Source of the DNA: Synechococcus sp. WH 8101 | GTDB lineage: Bacteria > Cyanobacteriota > Cyanobacteriia > PCC-6307 > Cyanobiaceae | Length of the DNA: 64,000 nucleotides | NCBI RefSeq assembly: GCF_004209775.1 | Contig: NZ_CP035914.1 | Span: 1,922,001 to 1,986,000 of the forward strand | Direction: 5' to 3' | Shown here: positions 1 to 9,366 of the stretch, piece after piece | Layout of the letters: every line of letters starts with the position of its first letter | How positions within the stretch are numbered: position 1 is the first letter of the stretch | The notes under the pieces: generated by a model | Database searches by the model: none | What the model was told of the DNA's origin: nothing | The model's input: the letters and a program-made list of their open reading frames with translations, nothing else | Position numbers and translations under genes: made by a program

Positions 1-290
1 GGTCGCGCACCCGCCATCGCCAGATCGTTGGCGGTGCCGGTCACCGCCAGGCTGCCGATGTCTCCGCCGGGAAACTCCAGGGGCTGCACCACATAGCCAT
101 CGCAGCTGAAGGCCAAAGGAGCGGCAGCAGACGGCAGAACAGCCGCATCGTGGAGAACCACGGCAGCCTCATCGCCTCCTCCCGAACGATCGAGCGCCTG
201 ACCTGGCAACAGCGGCCGTAACTCCTGCTGGATCAGGTCGCGCATCAGGGCGCCACCGCCGCCATGGGCCAAGCGGATGCAGTCCGTCAT
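1..290 (-). CDS. hypE: Hydrogenase maturation protein HypE, N-terminal part (runs off the window edge)
   Basis: About 96 residues of the N-terminus are present; the gene continues past base 1. The translation opens MTDCIRLAHGGGG, the glycine-rich opening typical of HypE, followed by an SCDGYVVQPLEFPGGDIG stretch that fits the PurM-like ATP-binding fold. HypE dehydrates the carbamoyl group received from HypF to give the cyanide ligand of the NiFe site. Its ATG at 288-290 overlaps the hypD stop as ATGA, so it is translationally coupled to hypD. The catalytic C-terminal cysteine lies outside the window and cannot be checked. Confidence 0.9.
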   Translation of the reverse strand, partial: MTDCIRLAHGGGGALMRDLIQQELRPLLPGQALDRSGGGDEAAVVLHDAAVLPSAAAPLAFSCDGYVVQPLEFPGGDIGSLAVTGTANDLAMAGAR

Positions 291-1363
291 CGCCGATAGC
301 GGTGATAGGCCGCACAGGCTCCCTCGCTCGACACCATCGGCGCCCCCAGGGGCCGCTGCGGAGTGCACGCCCCACCAAAGGCCGGGCACTCCGGCGGCAG
401 GGCCAGACCCCGCAAAATGCGGCCGCTGATGCAGAGCCTGGGGTCGGAGTCATCGCCAGCGGCGACGGCAGGCTCCAGGGCTGCGGCATCGAGATGCCGG
501 TAAGCGGGTCGCAGGGCCAGCCCCCCCTGGGGCAGAACTCCCAGGCCACGCCAAGGACGATCCGCAGGTTCAAACACCGCATCGATCAACGCCTGCGCCG
601 CCCGATTGCCCTCCGGCGTCACCACCCGGGCGTAGGCATTGCTGAGACGCGCTTCGCCCGCCTCCAGTTGTCGCACCGCCTCGAGCACGCCCGCCATCAA
701 CTCCGCGGGATCGAAGCCGCTCACCACCACCGGCACCCGATGGCGCTCCACCAGCTGCTCCAGCTGCCGTGTGCCCATCACCGCCGCCACATGACCGGCG
801 GCCAGAAAAGCCTGCACCTCGCTGGCCGGATCGGCAAGGATCGCTTCCATCGCCGGCACGACGCGCACGTGGGCGACCAGCAGCGACAGATTGGGGAGCG
901 CCAGGGCCTTGGCCTGACGCGCCAACAGGGCCGTGGCGGGAGCGGTGGTCTCAAACCCCACCGCCAGAAACACCACGCGGCGATCGGGATGGCGCCGGGC
1001 CAGCGCGATCGCCTGAAGCGGCGAAGTGAGCAGCTGCACATCCCCTCCGGCCGCCCGCACCGCCAATAGATCCTGGCCGGGATCACTTCCCGGCACCCGC
1101 AGCATGTCGCCGTAGGAACAGAGCACCACATCGGGACGCCGCGCCAGCTTGAGGGCGAGATCAATGCAGGCGGCCGGTGTGACACACACCGGGCAACCGG
1201 GACCATGGATCAGACGCACCACTGGTGGCAGCAGCTGATCAAGGCCCCAGCGGAGGATGGCGTGGGTCTGGCCGCCGCAGACCTCCATCAGGGTCCAGGG
1301 GCGACGGGTCAGGGCAGCGAGGGTGTCAGCCAGCTGCGCCGTTTGGGCATGGGCGTGGATCAA
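287..1363 (-). CDS. hypD: Hydrogenase maturation protein HypD
   Basis: 358 residues, usual HypD length. HypD is the scaffold on which the Fe(CN)2CO unit is assembled with HypC and HypE. Visible signatures are MEVCGGQTHAI near residues 27-36, GPGCPVCVT near 54-62, GFETTAPATA in the middle, and a cysteine-rich C-terminus (CISGRIL, PECPAFGGACTPQRPLG, SSEGACAAY) that should bind the 4Fe-4S cluster. It starts 4 bp downstream of the DHOD-like gene stop and overlaps hypE by ATGA, so it belongs to the same transcription unit. Confidence 0.96.
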   Translation of the reverse strand: MIHAHAQTAQLADTLAALTRRPWTLMEVCGGQTHAILRWGLDQLLPPVVRLIHGPGCPVCVTPAACIDLALKLARRPDVVLCSYGDMLRVPGSDPGQDLLAVRAAGGDVQLLTSPLQAIALARRHPDRRVVFLAVGFETTAPATALLARQAKALALPNLSLLVAHVRVVPAMEAILADPASEVQAFLAAGHVAAVMGTRQLEQLVERHRVPVVVSGFDPAELMAGVLEAVRQLEAGEARLSNAYARVVTPEGNRAAQALIDAVFEPADRPWRGLGVLPQGGLALRPAYRHLDAAALEPAVAAGDDSDPRLCISGRILRGLALPPECPAFGGACTPQRPLGAPMVSSEGACAAYHRYRR

Positions 1364-1367
1364 CCGC

Positions 1368-2381
1368 TCACCTCCAACCCGTCAGGCCACTGAGGGCACG
1401 GATGTACTGGGCCCGTTCGTAATCCGCGGGCGTGGCGCAACGCTGCTGACTCATGCAGCCGATCAGATCGGCGACCGCGCCGTAGTCGTGCGCCTCCAAC
1501 CACTGACTGAGTTCCAGCTCGATCGCCTGCAACCGGTCCGGACCGTGGCGCAAGAGGCTGGCCACCAGCTGGGTGCCACTCGCTCCGGCCATTAATAGGC
1601 GCACCACATCGGTGGCGCGCTGCACCCCGCCGCTGGCGGCGAGCTGCAGCGGTTCCCTGCCGTGCAACAAGGCGATCCAGCGCAGGGGCAGATGGAGATC
1701 GTGAGGGGTGGAGAGCAGTGGATTGGCCTGCAGCTCCAGCCGCTCGATGTCGATATCGGGTTGATAAAAACGATTGAACAGCACCAGACCATCGGCGCCG
1801 GCTGCGGCAAGACGATGGGCCAGCCCCCGGAAGTTGGTGAAGAAAGGGCCGAGTTTCACCGCCAGGGGAAGCCTCACCTGCGCCCGCACACCACGCACGA
1901 TCGCTTCAATCTCCGCCTCGATCTCACCGCTGCTCAGCAGGGGGTCGGTGGGGAGGCTGTGAATGTTGAGCTCCAGCGCCTGGGCGCCGGCGCTCTCGAT
2001 CCGGCGCGCCGTCTCCACCCAGCGGCCGGGATGGGTGCCATTGAGACTGGCAATCACCGGGATCGTCAGTTGCTGCCGGGCCCGCTCGATCAGGCGCAGA
2101 TAGAGATCCACCCCCTCATGCACCACGGCACAATCGGGGAGGTAACTGAGGGCCTCGCCGTAGCTATCGCTGCCCAGGGTGGCGTGATCATGGAGCGCGA
2201 GCTGTTCCTGTTCGATCTGCTCCTCAAACAACGAATGCAGCACAATCGCTGCAGCGCCATGACGCTCGAGCTCCAGCATCGGGCCGACATGGTCGCTGAG
2301 GGGCATGGCCGCTCCCACGATCAGGGGCGATCGCAACGGCAGCCCGAGCCAATCGCATCGCAGATCCGGATGGCTGGTCAT
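1368..2381 (-). CDS. Dihydroorotate dehydrogenase-like flavoprotein coupled to PFOR
   Basis: 337 residues with a PyrD-type TIM barrel: substrate and FMN loops resembling class 1 dihydroorotate dehydrogenases (ASLNGTHPGRW near 110-120, ALELNIHSLPTD near 135-146, LAVKLGPFF near 173-181, AASGGVQ near 247-253). Genes of this type are commonly found directly after nifJ in cyanobacteria and anaerobes, but their reaction is not established; the true pyrimidine-pathway role is unlikely here. The start overlaps the nifJ stop by ATGA and the stop is 4 bp before hypD. A redox partner or accessory role for PFOR is inference from this coupling. Confidence 0.85.
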   Translation of the reverse strand: MTSHPDLRCDWLGLPLRSPLIVGAAMPLSDHVGPMLELERHGAAAIVLHSLFEEQIEQEQLALHDHATLGSDSYGEALSYLPDCAVVHEGVDLYLRLIERARQQLTIPVIASLNGTHPGRWVETARRIESAGAQALELNIHSLPTDPLLSSGEIEAEIEAIVRGVRAQVRLPLAVKLGPFFTNFRGLAHRLAAAGADGLVLFNRFYQPDIDIERLELQANPLLSTPHDLHLPLRWIALLHGREPLQLAASGGVQRATDVVRLLMAGASGTQLVASLLRHGPDRLQAIELELSQWLEAHDYGAVADLIGCMSQQRCATPADYERAQYIRALSGLTGWR

Positions 2382-5300
2382 GACGCGCCCTCCTGATGGC
2401 TGGCCGCCAGATTGCGATAGACCGCCCAGCGCCGATCGAGATCCGCCTGGGCCGCTTCCACAAGGGCCCGGGCATGCTCCGGCTGGCTGAAGCGCAGCAT
2501 CCGGAAGCGGTTCTCCTGATCCATCGCCTCCGCCAGGGGGCGCCGGGGACCGGCACTGTCGAGCTGAAGCGGCGTTTCACCGCGGGCCAGCCGCCGGGGG
2601 TCGTAGCGGTACAGGGGCCAGCGACCGCAATCAACTGCGAGCTTCTGATGGCCCATCCCTTCGGCCATGTCGATGCCATGGGCGATGCAATGCGAATAGG
2701 CCAAGATCAACGACGGCCCCGGGTAGCTCTCCGCCTCCAGAAAGGCGCGGATCGTGTGTTCATCCCGGGCCCCCATCGCCACGCTGGCCACGTACACACT
2801 GCCGTAAGTCATCGCCATCAAGCCAAGATCCTTCTTGCCGGCTGGCTTTCCTGCCGCAGCGAATTTGGCGACCGCACCGAGCGGCGTCGCCTTGGAGGCC
2901 TGACCGCCAGTGTTCGAATACACCTCCGTGTCGAGCACCAGCACATTCACGTCGCGGCCGCTGGCGAGCACGTGATCCACGCCGCCGAAGCCGATGTCGT
3001 AAGCCCAGCCGTCGCCTCCCACCAGCCAAATGCTGCGCTTCACGAGGGCATCCGCCAAACCGAGCAGGGCCTCGGCCCGCTGGCGATCGGGGTGGCCCGC
3101 CAGCAGTCGGCGCAGCTCCTCCACCCGCTGCCGCTGCTCGACAATCCCGGCCTCCTCCTCCTGCTCCGCACCGATCAAGTCCTCCACCAGGGCAGGGGGG
3201 AGTGGCGGATCCAGCGCGCGCAGCAGGTCCTCAGCCATCTGCCGCTGCTGATCCACCGCCACCCGCATGCCGAAGCCGAATTCGGCGTTGTCTTCAAACA
3301 GGGAATTGCTCCAGGCGGGTCCGCGTCCGTCTCGATTGGCGCGCCAGGGCGTGGTGGGAAGGTTGCCGCCGTAGATCGAACTGCAACCGGTGGCATTCGC
3401 CACCAACATGCGATCGCCGAACAGCTGGGTGGCGAGCTTCAGGTAAGGGGTCTCACCGCAACCGGCGCAGGCACCGGAAAATTCGAACAGGGGTTCCTGC
3501 AGCTGCTGCTGGCCGATCTTGTGCAGGTTGAGGTCGGCGCGCGGCACCTCGGGGAGATGCAGAAAGAAGTCCCAGTCGGCGCGTGCCTGCTCCCGCAGCG
3601 GTCGCTGCGGTGCCATGTTGATCGCCTTGCGCTTGGGCTCACTGCGATCCCGCGCCGGACAGACGTTGACGCACAGGGCACAGCCGGTGCAGTCTTCGGC
3701 CGCCACCTGGATCGTGAACGTCTGGCCCTGGAAGGCTGGATCGCGAGCGGGGGCGGTGCGAAACCCCTCCGGGGCCTCAGCGAAGGCGGGCCCAGGAGCC
3801 ACCTTGGCGCGGATCACCGCATGGGGGCAGACCATCACGCATTTGCCGCACTGCACGCAGAGGTCGCTTTCCCACACCGGAACCGACTCAGCGATGTTGC
3901 GCTTCTCCCATTGGCTGGTGCCCACCGGCCAGGTGCCATCACAGGGAAGAGCGCTCACCGGCAGCGCATCACCACAGCGCGCCAGCATCGGTGCGATGAC
4001 GTCGCGCACAAACACCGGCGCCTGCTGCAGTCGATCCTCCCCTGCTGCTCCAGAGGTCTCCGGCCCTGCTTGGGTTTCCAGCGGATCCACCAGGTGTGGC
4101 CAGGGCACGGCATGGAGCTGATCCAGGCTGGCGTCCAGGGCGCGCAGATTCATCGCCACCACGGCCTCACCCTTGCGGCCATAGGTCTTGGCGATCGACT
4201 GACGAATGCGCTCGATCGCCTGCTCCCGCGGCAACACCCCACTGATGGCAAAGAACCCGGCCTGCATCACGGTGTTGATCCGCGACCCCATGCCGCTGGC
4301 TCGGGCCACACGACTCGCATCCACCACCCAGAGCTGCAGATGGCGCTCGCGGATGGTGCGGCGCATCGCCCCAGGCAGGTGACTCCAGGTCTCCTCCGGT
4401 GAATAGGGACTGTTGATCAGCACGGTGCCGCCGGGCTGGATGCCGGCCAGCAGATCAAAACGACCGATGAAATCCCACTGATGACAGGCCACGAACGTGG
4501 GGCGCTGAATCAGATAAGTGGAGCGAATCGGCCGCGGCCCGAAGCGCAGATGGGAGACGGTGACGGCTCCCGATTTCTTCGAGTCGTAAACGAAATAGCC
4601 CTGGGCGAAGAGATCAGTGCTTTCGCCGATGATTTTGATGGCGGCCTTGTTGGCTCCGACGGTGCCATCGGAGCCGAGGCCATAAAACACCGCCCGCACT
4701 TCGCCATCATCCCGCGACCCCTCGGTGACGATCGAGGCATCCACCGGCAGAGACGTGTGGCCCACATCGTCTTCGATTCCCACGGTGAAATGGTTGCGGG
4801 CCGGCTCCCCGGCGAGCAGCGCCTGCAGATGGCGATCCACGGCATGCACCATCGCCGGGGTGAACTCCTTCGACGACAGGCCATAGCGCCCGCCCAGCAC
4901 CCGGGGTGGTGCAGCCCCCGGCCACTGCTCACTCAAGGCCGTCACCACGTCGAGATAGAGCGGTTCGCCGCTGGCACCGGGATCCTTGCAGCGATCGAGC
5001 ACGGCGATCGCCCGGGTGGTGGCGGGCAGGCTCTCCACCAGAAGTCGGGCACTGAAGGGGCGGAACAGTCGCACCTTCAACAGCCCCACCCGCTCGCCCG
5101 CGGCCAACAGGGGCTCCAGGCTCTCTTCAGCGGTTTCGCAGCCGGATCCCATCAGCACCAGCACCCGTTCAGCATCGACGGCGCCGCAGTAGTCGAAGGG
5201 TCTGTAACGGCGACCGGTGAGCGCCGCGAACGCGTCCATCGCCTCCTGCACCAGACCTGGTGCGGCCTCAATGAAGGGATTCACGGTCTCCCGCGCCTGG

Positions 5301-5974
5301 AAATAGACATCGGGGTTCTGAGCAGTGCCACGCACCACGGGGTGATCGGGACTCAGGGCCCGGGCGCGATGCGCAGCGATCGCAGCCTGAGGGATCAGCT
5401 GCTGGAGCACCGCATCAGGAATCGCAGCCACCTTCTGGATTTCGTGGGAGGTGCGAAAACCGTCGAAACAGTGCAGGAACGGCAACCGACTGCACAGGCT
5501 GGCGCGGCTGGCGATGGCGGCGAAATCAGCGGCTTCCTGCACAGACGCCGAGGTGAGGATGGCACAGCCACTGCCGCGTGTGGCCATCACATCACTGTGG
5601 TCACCAAAGATCGACAACCCCTGCGCTGCGAGTGAACGGGCGGCCACATGCAGCACCACCGGTGTCAGCTCACCGGCGAGTTTGTAGAGGTTGGGGATCA
5701 TCAACAGCAATCCCTGGCTGGCCGTGAAGGTGGTGGTGAGGGTTCCGGCCTGGAGGGCGCCATGCACCGTGCCGGCCGCACCCGCCTCGCTCTGCAGCTC
5801 CACCACCGACGGCACCGAGCCCCAGAGGTTGGGGCGATCCGCTGCTGCCCAGGCATCGGCCCACTCCCCCATCGGCGACGCCGGCGTGATCGGGTAGATG
5901 GCGATCACCTCATTGAGGCGATAGGCCACGCGGGCAACGGCCTCATTGCCGTCGACGGTGATCATCTCCGTCAT
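2378..5974 (-). CDS. nifJ: Pyruvate:ferredoxin (flavodoxin) oxidoreductase
   Basis: 1198 residues, full length for the single-chain PFOR. It decarboxylates pyruvate with CoA to acetyl-CoA and CO2 and reduces ferredoxin or flavodoxin. N-terminal pyrimidine-type TPP domain (YPITPASPMGEWAD at 27-40), central CoA/gamma domain, two 4Fe-4S motifs (Cys706/709/712/716 and Cys762/765/768/772), then a C-terminal TPP-binding domain with GDGWAYDIGFGG at 987-998 and DTEVYSNTGGQ at 1015-1025. Cys836, Cys839, Cys864 and Cys1096 match the ligands of the third, TPP-proximal cluster. All cofactor residues look intact. It is ATGA-coupled on both sides, to hypC and the DHOD-like gene, an unusual position inside hydrogenase maturation genes. 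Confidence 0.97.
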   Translation of the reverse strand: MTEMITVDGNEAVARVAYRLNEVIAIYPITPASPMGEWADAWAAADRPNLWGSVPSVVELQSEAGAAGTVHGALQAGTLTTTFTASQGLLLMIPNLYKLAGELTPVVLHVAARSLAAQGLSIFGDHSDVMATRGSGCAILTSASVQEAADFAAIASRASLCSRLPFLHCFDGFRTSHEIQKVAAIPDAVLQQLIPQAAIAAHRARALSPDHPVVRGTAQNPDVYFQARETVNPFIEAAPGLVQEAMDAFAALTGRRYRPFDYCGAVDAERVLVLMGSGCETAEESLEPLLAAGERVGLLKVRLFRPFSARLLVESLPATTRAIAVLDRCKDPGASGEPLYLDVVTALSEQWPGAAPPRVLGGRYGLSSKEFTPAMVHAVDRHLQALLAGEPARNHFTVGIEDDVGHTSLPVDASIVTEGSRDDGEVRAVFYGLGSDGTVGANKAAIKIIGESTDLFAQGYFVYDSKKSGAVTVSHLRFGPRPIRSTYLIQRPTFVACHQWDFIGRFDLLAGIQPGGTVLINSPYSPEETWSHLPGAMRRTIRERHLQLWVVDASRVARASGMGSRINTVMQAGFFAISGVLPREQAIERIRQSIAKTYGRKGEAVVAMNLRALDASLDQLHAVPWPHLVDPLETQAGPETSGAAGEDRLQQAPVFVRDVIAPMLARCGDALPVSALPCDGTWPVGTSQWEKRNIAESVPVWESDLCVQCGKCVMVCPHAVIRAKVAPGPAFAEAPEGFRTAPARDPAFQGQTFTIQVAAEDCTGCALCVNVCPARDRSEPKRKAINMAPQRPLREQARADWDFFLHLPEVPRADLNLHKIGQQQLQEPLFEFSGACAGCGETPYLKLATQLFGDRMLVANATGCSSIYGGNLPTTPWRANRDGRGPAWSNSLFEDNAEFGFGMRVAVDQQRQMAEDLLRALDPPLPPALVEDLIGAEQEEEAGIVEQRQRVEELRRLLAGHPDRQRAEALLGLADALVKRSIWLVGGDGWAYDIGFGGVDHVLASGRDVNVLVLDTEVYSNTGGQASKATPLGAVAKFAAAGKPAGKKDLGLMAMTYGSVYVASVAMGARDEHTIRAFLEAESYPGPSLILAYSHCIAHGIDMAEGMGHQKLAVDCGRWPLYRYDPRRLARGETPLQLDSAGPRRPLAEAMDQENRFRMLRFSQPEHARALVEAAQADLDRRWAVYRNLAASHQEGAS

Positions 5975-6165
5975 GGCGCGTGCTCCGTCACAAGACTGAG
6001 GGCGATCCCCACATGCACCAGCACCCGATCGCCCACCATCGCCTCGGGCAGGCAGGCCAGGCTCACCTGTTGATGCACGCCACCGAAGTCGACCTCGGCC
6101 ATCCGGAACAGGGGGTCCGCCGTCTCCTCAATCGTGCGGATCACTCCGGGGGTGGCCAGGCACAT
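5971..6165 (-). CDS. hypC: Hydrogenase maturation chaperone HypC
   Basis: 64 residues starting MCLATPG; Cys2, exposed after Met removal, is the residue that binds the Fe(CN)2CO unit and contacts HypD. The remainder is the small OB-fold with DFGGVHQQVSLACLPEA and VGDRVLVHVG, standard for HypC/HupF. The longer reading frame upstream lies inside hypF, so the internal ATG at 6163-6165 is the start. It overlaps the hypF end by 25 bp and the nifJ start by ATGA. Confidence 0.95.
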   Translation of the reverse strand: MCLATPGVIRTIEETADPLFRMAEVDFGGVHQQVSLACLPEAMVGDRVLVHVGIALSLVTEHAP

Positions 6166-8588
6166 GGCGCATGGATCTCGCCTGTTCTCGGTATAGCCAT
6201 GCTCTGGCGAGCGGCCCAGAGCTGCCCCAGGGCCAGGCCTCCATCGTTGCAGGGGAGCTGTTCCGGCCAGAACACCTCCAGGGAGGCCGCCCGCAACAGG
6301 GTGATGCAGCGCTGCAACAACCACCTGTTCTGAAAACAGCCCCCACTCAGGGCCACCTGGCGGCAGCGGTGACGCCGTGCCGTGGTCACGAGCGTGGCGG
6401 CCAGCCCCACCGCGATGGCCTCATGGCAAGCGGCCGCCAGGGCGGCAGGCGTATCCCCTCTCCCACCCGGGTCAGCGGCAAGCACAGCGAGCACTCCATC
6501 CAGCAGCGGCTGCCAGTCGAGCCAACCAGCCGCCTGATCCCAGCGCAAGGGAGCCAGTGCCAGCGGCGCTTCGATGCCATCATCCGCATCGCCGTGGCGG
6601 TGGGCCAGCGCCTCCAGCCGCATGGCCGCTTCCCCTTCATGGCTCTGGAGCTCCACTGCCGCCACCAGGGCGGCAAGACCATCAAACAGACGGCCGAGGG
6701 AACTGCAGAGCGGCGACTGCACACTTCGATCCAGAGCCTGCTCGATCAGCTTGAGATCGGCTGGAGCAAAGCGCTGCCGTAACGCGGAAGCGCCTGGATG
6801 CGCCGACTGCTGGGCTTCAGAAAGAAGCCCGAGGGCGCAGCGGCGTGCATCGCGCACAGCCAGCTCGGAGCCGGGGAGGGGAAAAGAGCGCAGGCTGAAC
6901 AGCCGTTGCGGTGGAGCGTTGCCCTCCATCAGGAACAACTCGCAGCCGCGGCCATGGGGTGGTGTGGCGCTGTAGCCCAAGCCATCGGCGGCCCATGCCA
7001 ACACCGGACCGGCCAGACCATGCTCCGCCACCACCGCCAGGGCGTGGGCGGGATGGTGCTCCACCCGGTAGAGCGGCAAGTGCTGGCGCTCGCTGAGTTC
7101 TACAGCCAACTGCGCACTCACATAGCCGGGATGGGCATCGCAGACCACCGCCTCCAGATCGCCGGCGCAACGTGTTGTGATCTCCTTCAGGCCCTGCTGC
7201 AGATCGCTCTGTTGGTCGGCGTCGGCCAGATCACCGCGGAAGGGCGCCGGCCAGACCGCTCCCCGATGGGCCAGCACGGGCGCCGACTTGAGATCGCCGC
7301 CCAGCGCGAGCAGACACTGATCCGGCGCGAGGCCGACAGGAAGATCCAGGGGGGCCGGCGCGTAACCCCGGGCACGGCGCAGCAGCATCGGTCGTCCATC
7401 CACCAGCCGCAGCAGGGAATCATCCAACCGCCGGGCGATCGGTCGGTCGTGAATCAGAAAGGCATCAGCAAGGTTGCCGAGCCGTTCGCGGGCTTCGTCG
7501 GGATCGCGGCACTGGGGTTCACCACTGCGGTTGCCACTGGTGGCCACCAGCGGGGCGGCAATGGCCTGGGCCAACAGATGATGCAGGGGAGAAGCCGGCA
7601 GCATCACCCCCAGCCAGGGGCTGCCTGGCGCCACCGGATCGGCGCCGTCGGCCTCCATCGACGGAGGGATCCGTCGCCGTTTGAGCAACACGATCGGCGC
7701 CGCAGGGCCGCTGAGCTCCCGACGCTCCTCTGCATGGCAATGCACCTGATCGTCAAGCCGATCGATGCGATCCACCAGCAGGGCGAACGGCTTGTGGGGC
7801 CGATGCTTACGCAAGCGGAGCCGCCGGACGGCCGCAGCGTTGCCGGCCTCCACCAGCAGCTGAAAACCGCCCACCCCCTGCAGTGCCAGGATCTTCCCCT
7901 GCTGCAGGATCGCGATCGCTGCAGCCAACGGCTCCTGCCCGGAGCCATGCCGACCAGCAGCACAGAGATCCTCACCAGCGGCGTCCACCAGCTGCAGCCT
8001 CGGTCCACAGGCTGGACAACTGATCGTTTCGGCATGGAAGCGCCGCTGTCCTGGGGTTTCGAACTCGTGCCGGCAGGCCTCGCAGAGGGGAAAACAACCC
8101 ATCGTCGTGTGGGCCCTGGCAAAGGGCTCCGCCACAGCGATCGAGTAGCGGGGACCACAGCGACTGCAACTGATGAAGGGATAGCGATGGCGGCGATCAG
8201 CGGGATCAGCCAGTTCCGCCAGGCAGTCGGCACAGGGGGCAAGATCCGGCACCAGGGCCGGAGCGATCAGGCCCTGACCGAGTGGCAGTGGAGCGCTGGC
8301 GGCGATGCTCAACTGCCGTGGTGGCGCTGGCGACGGCGGCAACCAGACTGGATCCAGGCCATCGAGACGGGCAGGAGGCCGCAGGCGCTGGGGCAGCAGC
8401 TCCAGCAGACGCTGCAGCTGCCGACGCGACCCATGCAGATCCAGGCACACCGCTCCAGCCTGGTTGTCCAGTCGACCGGTGAGATCAAGCTCCCGAGCCA
8501 ACTGATGCACCTGGGGGCGAAACCCCACCCCCTGCACCAGGCCGCGGCAGAGCAGCCGCAGGCGCACCCGGGACTCCGCCGTGCTCAA
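6141..8588 (-). CDS. hypF: Carbamoyltransferase HypF
   Basis: 815 residues, near the usual 750-820. HypF turns carbamoyl phosphate and ATP into a thiocarbamate on the HypE C-terminal cysteine. Domain order: acylphosphatase (RGLVQGVGFRP at 15-25), two zinc fingers (Cys119/122/141/144 and Cys169/172/191/194), a YrdC/Sua5 fold around 205-390 and a Kae1-like carbamoyltransferase to the end (EHHPAHALAV, WAADGLGY and LSGGCFQNR motifs). The start overlaps hypB by ATGA; the last 25 bp overlap hypC. Confidence 0.97.
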   Translation of the reverse strand: MSTAESRVRLRLLCRGLVQGVGFRPQVHQLARELDLTGRLDNQAGAVCLDLHGSRRQLQRLLELLPQRLRPPARLDGLDPVWLPPSPAPPRQLSIAASAPLPLGQGLIAPALVPDLAPCADCLAELADPADRRHRYPFISCSRCGPRYSIAVAEPFARAHTTMGCFPLCEACRHEFETPGQRRFHAETISCPACGPRLQLVDAAGEDLCAAGRHGSGQEPLAAAIAILQQGKILALQGVGGFQLLVEAGNAAAVRRLRLRKHRPHKPFALLVDRIDRLDDQVHCHAEERRELSGPAAPIVLLKRRRIPPSMEADGADPVAPGSPWLGVMLPASPLHHLLAQAIAAPLVATSGNRSGEPQCRDPDEARERLGNLADAFLIHDRPIARRLDDSLLRLVDGRPMLLRRARGYAPAPLDLPVGLAPDQCLLALGGDLKSAPVLAHRGAVWPAPFRGDLADADQQSDLQQGLKEITTRCAGDLEAVVCDAHPGYVSAQLAVELSERQHLPLYRVEHHPAHALAVVAEHGLAGPVLAWAADGLGYSATPPHGRGCELFLMEGNAPPQRLFSLRSFPLPGSELAVRDARRCALGLLSEAQQSAHPGASALRQRFAPADLKLIEQALDRSVQSPLCSSLGRLFDGLAALVAAVELQSHEGEAAMRLEALAHRHGDADDGIEAPLALAPLRWDQAAGWLDWQPLLDGVLAVLAADPGGRGDTPAALAAACHEAIAVGLAATLVTTARRHRCRQVALSGGCFQNRWLLQRCITLLRAASLEVFWPEQLPCNDGGLALGQLWAARQSMAIPRTGEIHAPCAWPPPE

Positions 8589-9301
8589 CGGGGCTGCAGC
8601 GCTCCCAACCGCAGCTGCTGCATCAGGGCATCCATGCCGGCGCCAGTTCTGGCTGACACCTCGAGCACCGTCGCATCCGGAGCCACCTGGGCGATGTGCT
8701 GCAGGGCGAGCGACCGGTTGAATCCCACCGCTGCCGCCAGATCGCTTTTGCTGATCACCACCAGATTGGCGCTGTAAAAGGTGGCTGGGTATTTCAAGGG
8801 CTTGTCCTCACCCTCGGTAACCGACAGAAGAACGATGCGCTGGGTCTCGCCCAGGTCGTAGGCGGTGGGGCAGACCAGATTGCCCACGTTTTCAATCACC
8901 AGCAGCTGGAGCTCCGGCAGGGGAAGCGCATCCACAGCAGCGCCGAGCATCGCGGCCTCCAGATGACAGGCCTGTCCTGTGGTGATCTGAATCGCCTGCA
9001 CACCGGAGCGTTGCAGGCGACGGGCATCGTGGTCGGTGGCGAGATCGCCGACGATGACCGCCATGGCCGCGGGATCGCAACGGCTGGCCAGGGCTTCAAG
9101 CAGGCTGGTCTTGCCCGATCCCGGCGACGACAGCAGGTTCACCACATGAACGCCGGCCTGCTCGAAGCGTTGGCGCAGCAACGCAGCACCAGCGTCGTTC
9201 TGGGCGAGCAATGCGGTGTGCAGATGCAGCATCCGCTGGTGTTGATGCTGATGCTGGGGAGCCTGCAGGGAGGTGAGACTGCAGCCGCAATCAGTGCACA
9301 T
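8585..9301 (-). CDS. hypB: Hydrogenase nickel incorporation GTPase HypB
   Basis: 238 residues. HypB is the SIMIBI-class GTPase that, with HypA, delivers nickel to the large subunit. It has an N-terminal CTDCGC nickel motif at 2-7, a short HQHQHQ stretch at 17-22 that may add metal binding, a P-loop (SSPGSGKTS, 58-66), and the G-domain metal residues Cys112-His113 and Cys144. The start is the ATG at 9299-9301. The 65 bp separating it from hypA is the only sizeable gap in the cluster, so an internal promoter there is possible but none is clearly visible. Confidence 0.96.
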   Translation of the reverse strand: MCTDCGCSLTSLQAPQHQHQHQRMLHLHTALLAQNDAGAALLRQRFEQAGVHVVNLLSSPGSGKTSLLEALASRCDPAAMAVIVGDLATDHDARRLQRSGVQAIQITTGQACHLEAAMLGAAVDALPLPELQLLVIENVGNLVCPTAYDLGETQRIVLLSVTEGEDKPLKYPATFYSANLVVISKSDLAAAVGFNRSLALQHIAQVAPDATVLEVSARTGAGMDALMQQLRLGALQPR

Positions 9302-9366
9302 GACTGCATCGCAATGGTCTCAGGTTAGACAGCACAGCGCGACTTGACCGTGGCCAATGGCGAGCC

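Noticed and set aside
2396-4402. 668-residue plus-strand open frame antisense to nifJ
   Set aside because: The opposite strand encodes a full PFOR with all cofactor residues; the antisense frame has no recognisable domain and is a product of the GC-rich codon pattern.
6798-8777. 659-residue plus-strand open frame antisense to hypF
   Set aside because: It mirrors hypF and part of hypB, has low-complexity Gln/Arg-rich composition and no domain; hypF is unambiguous.
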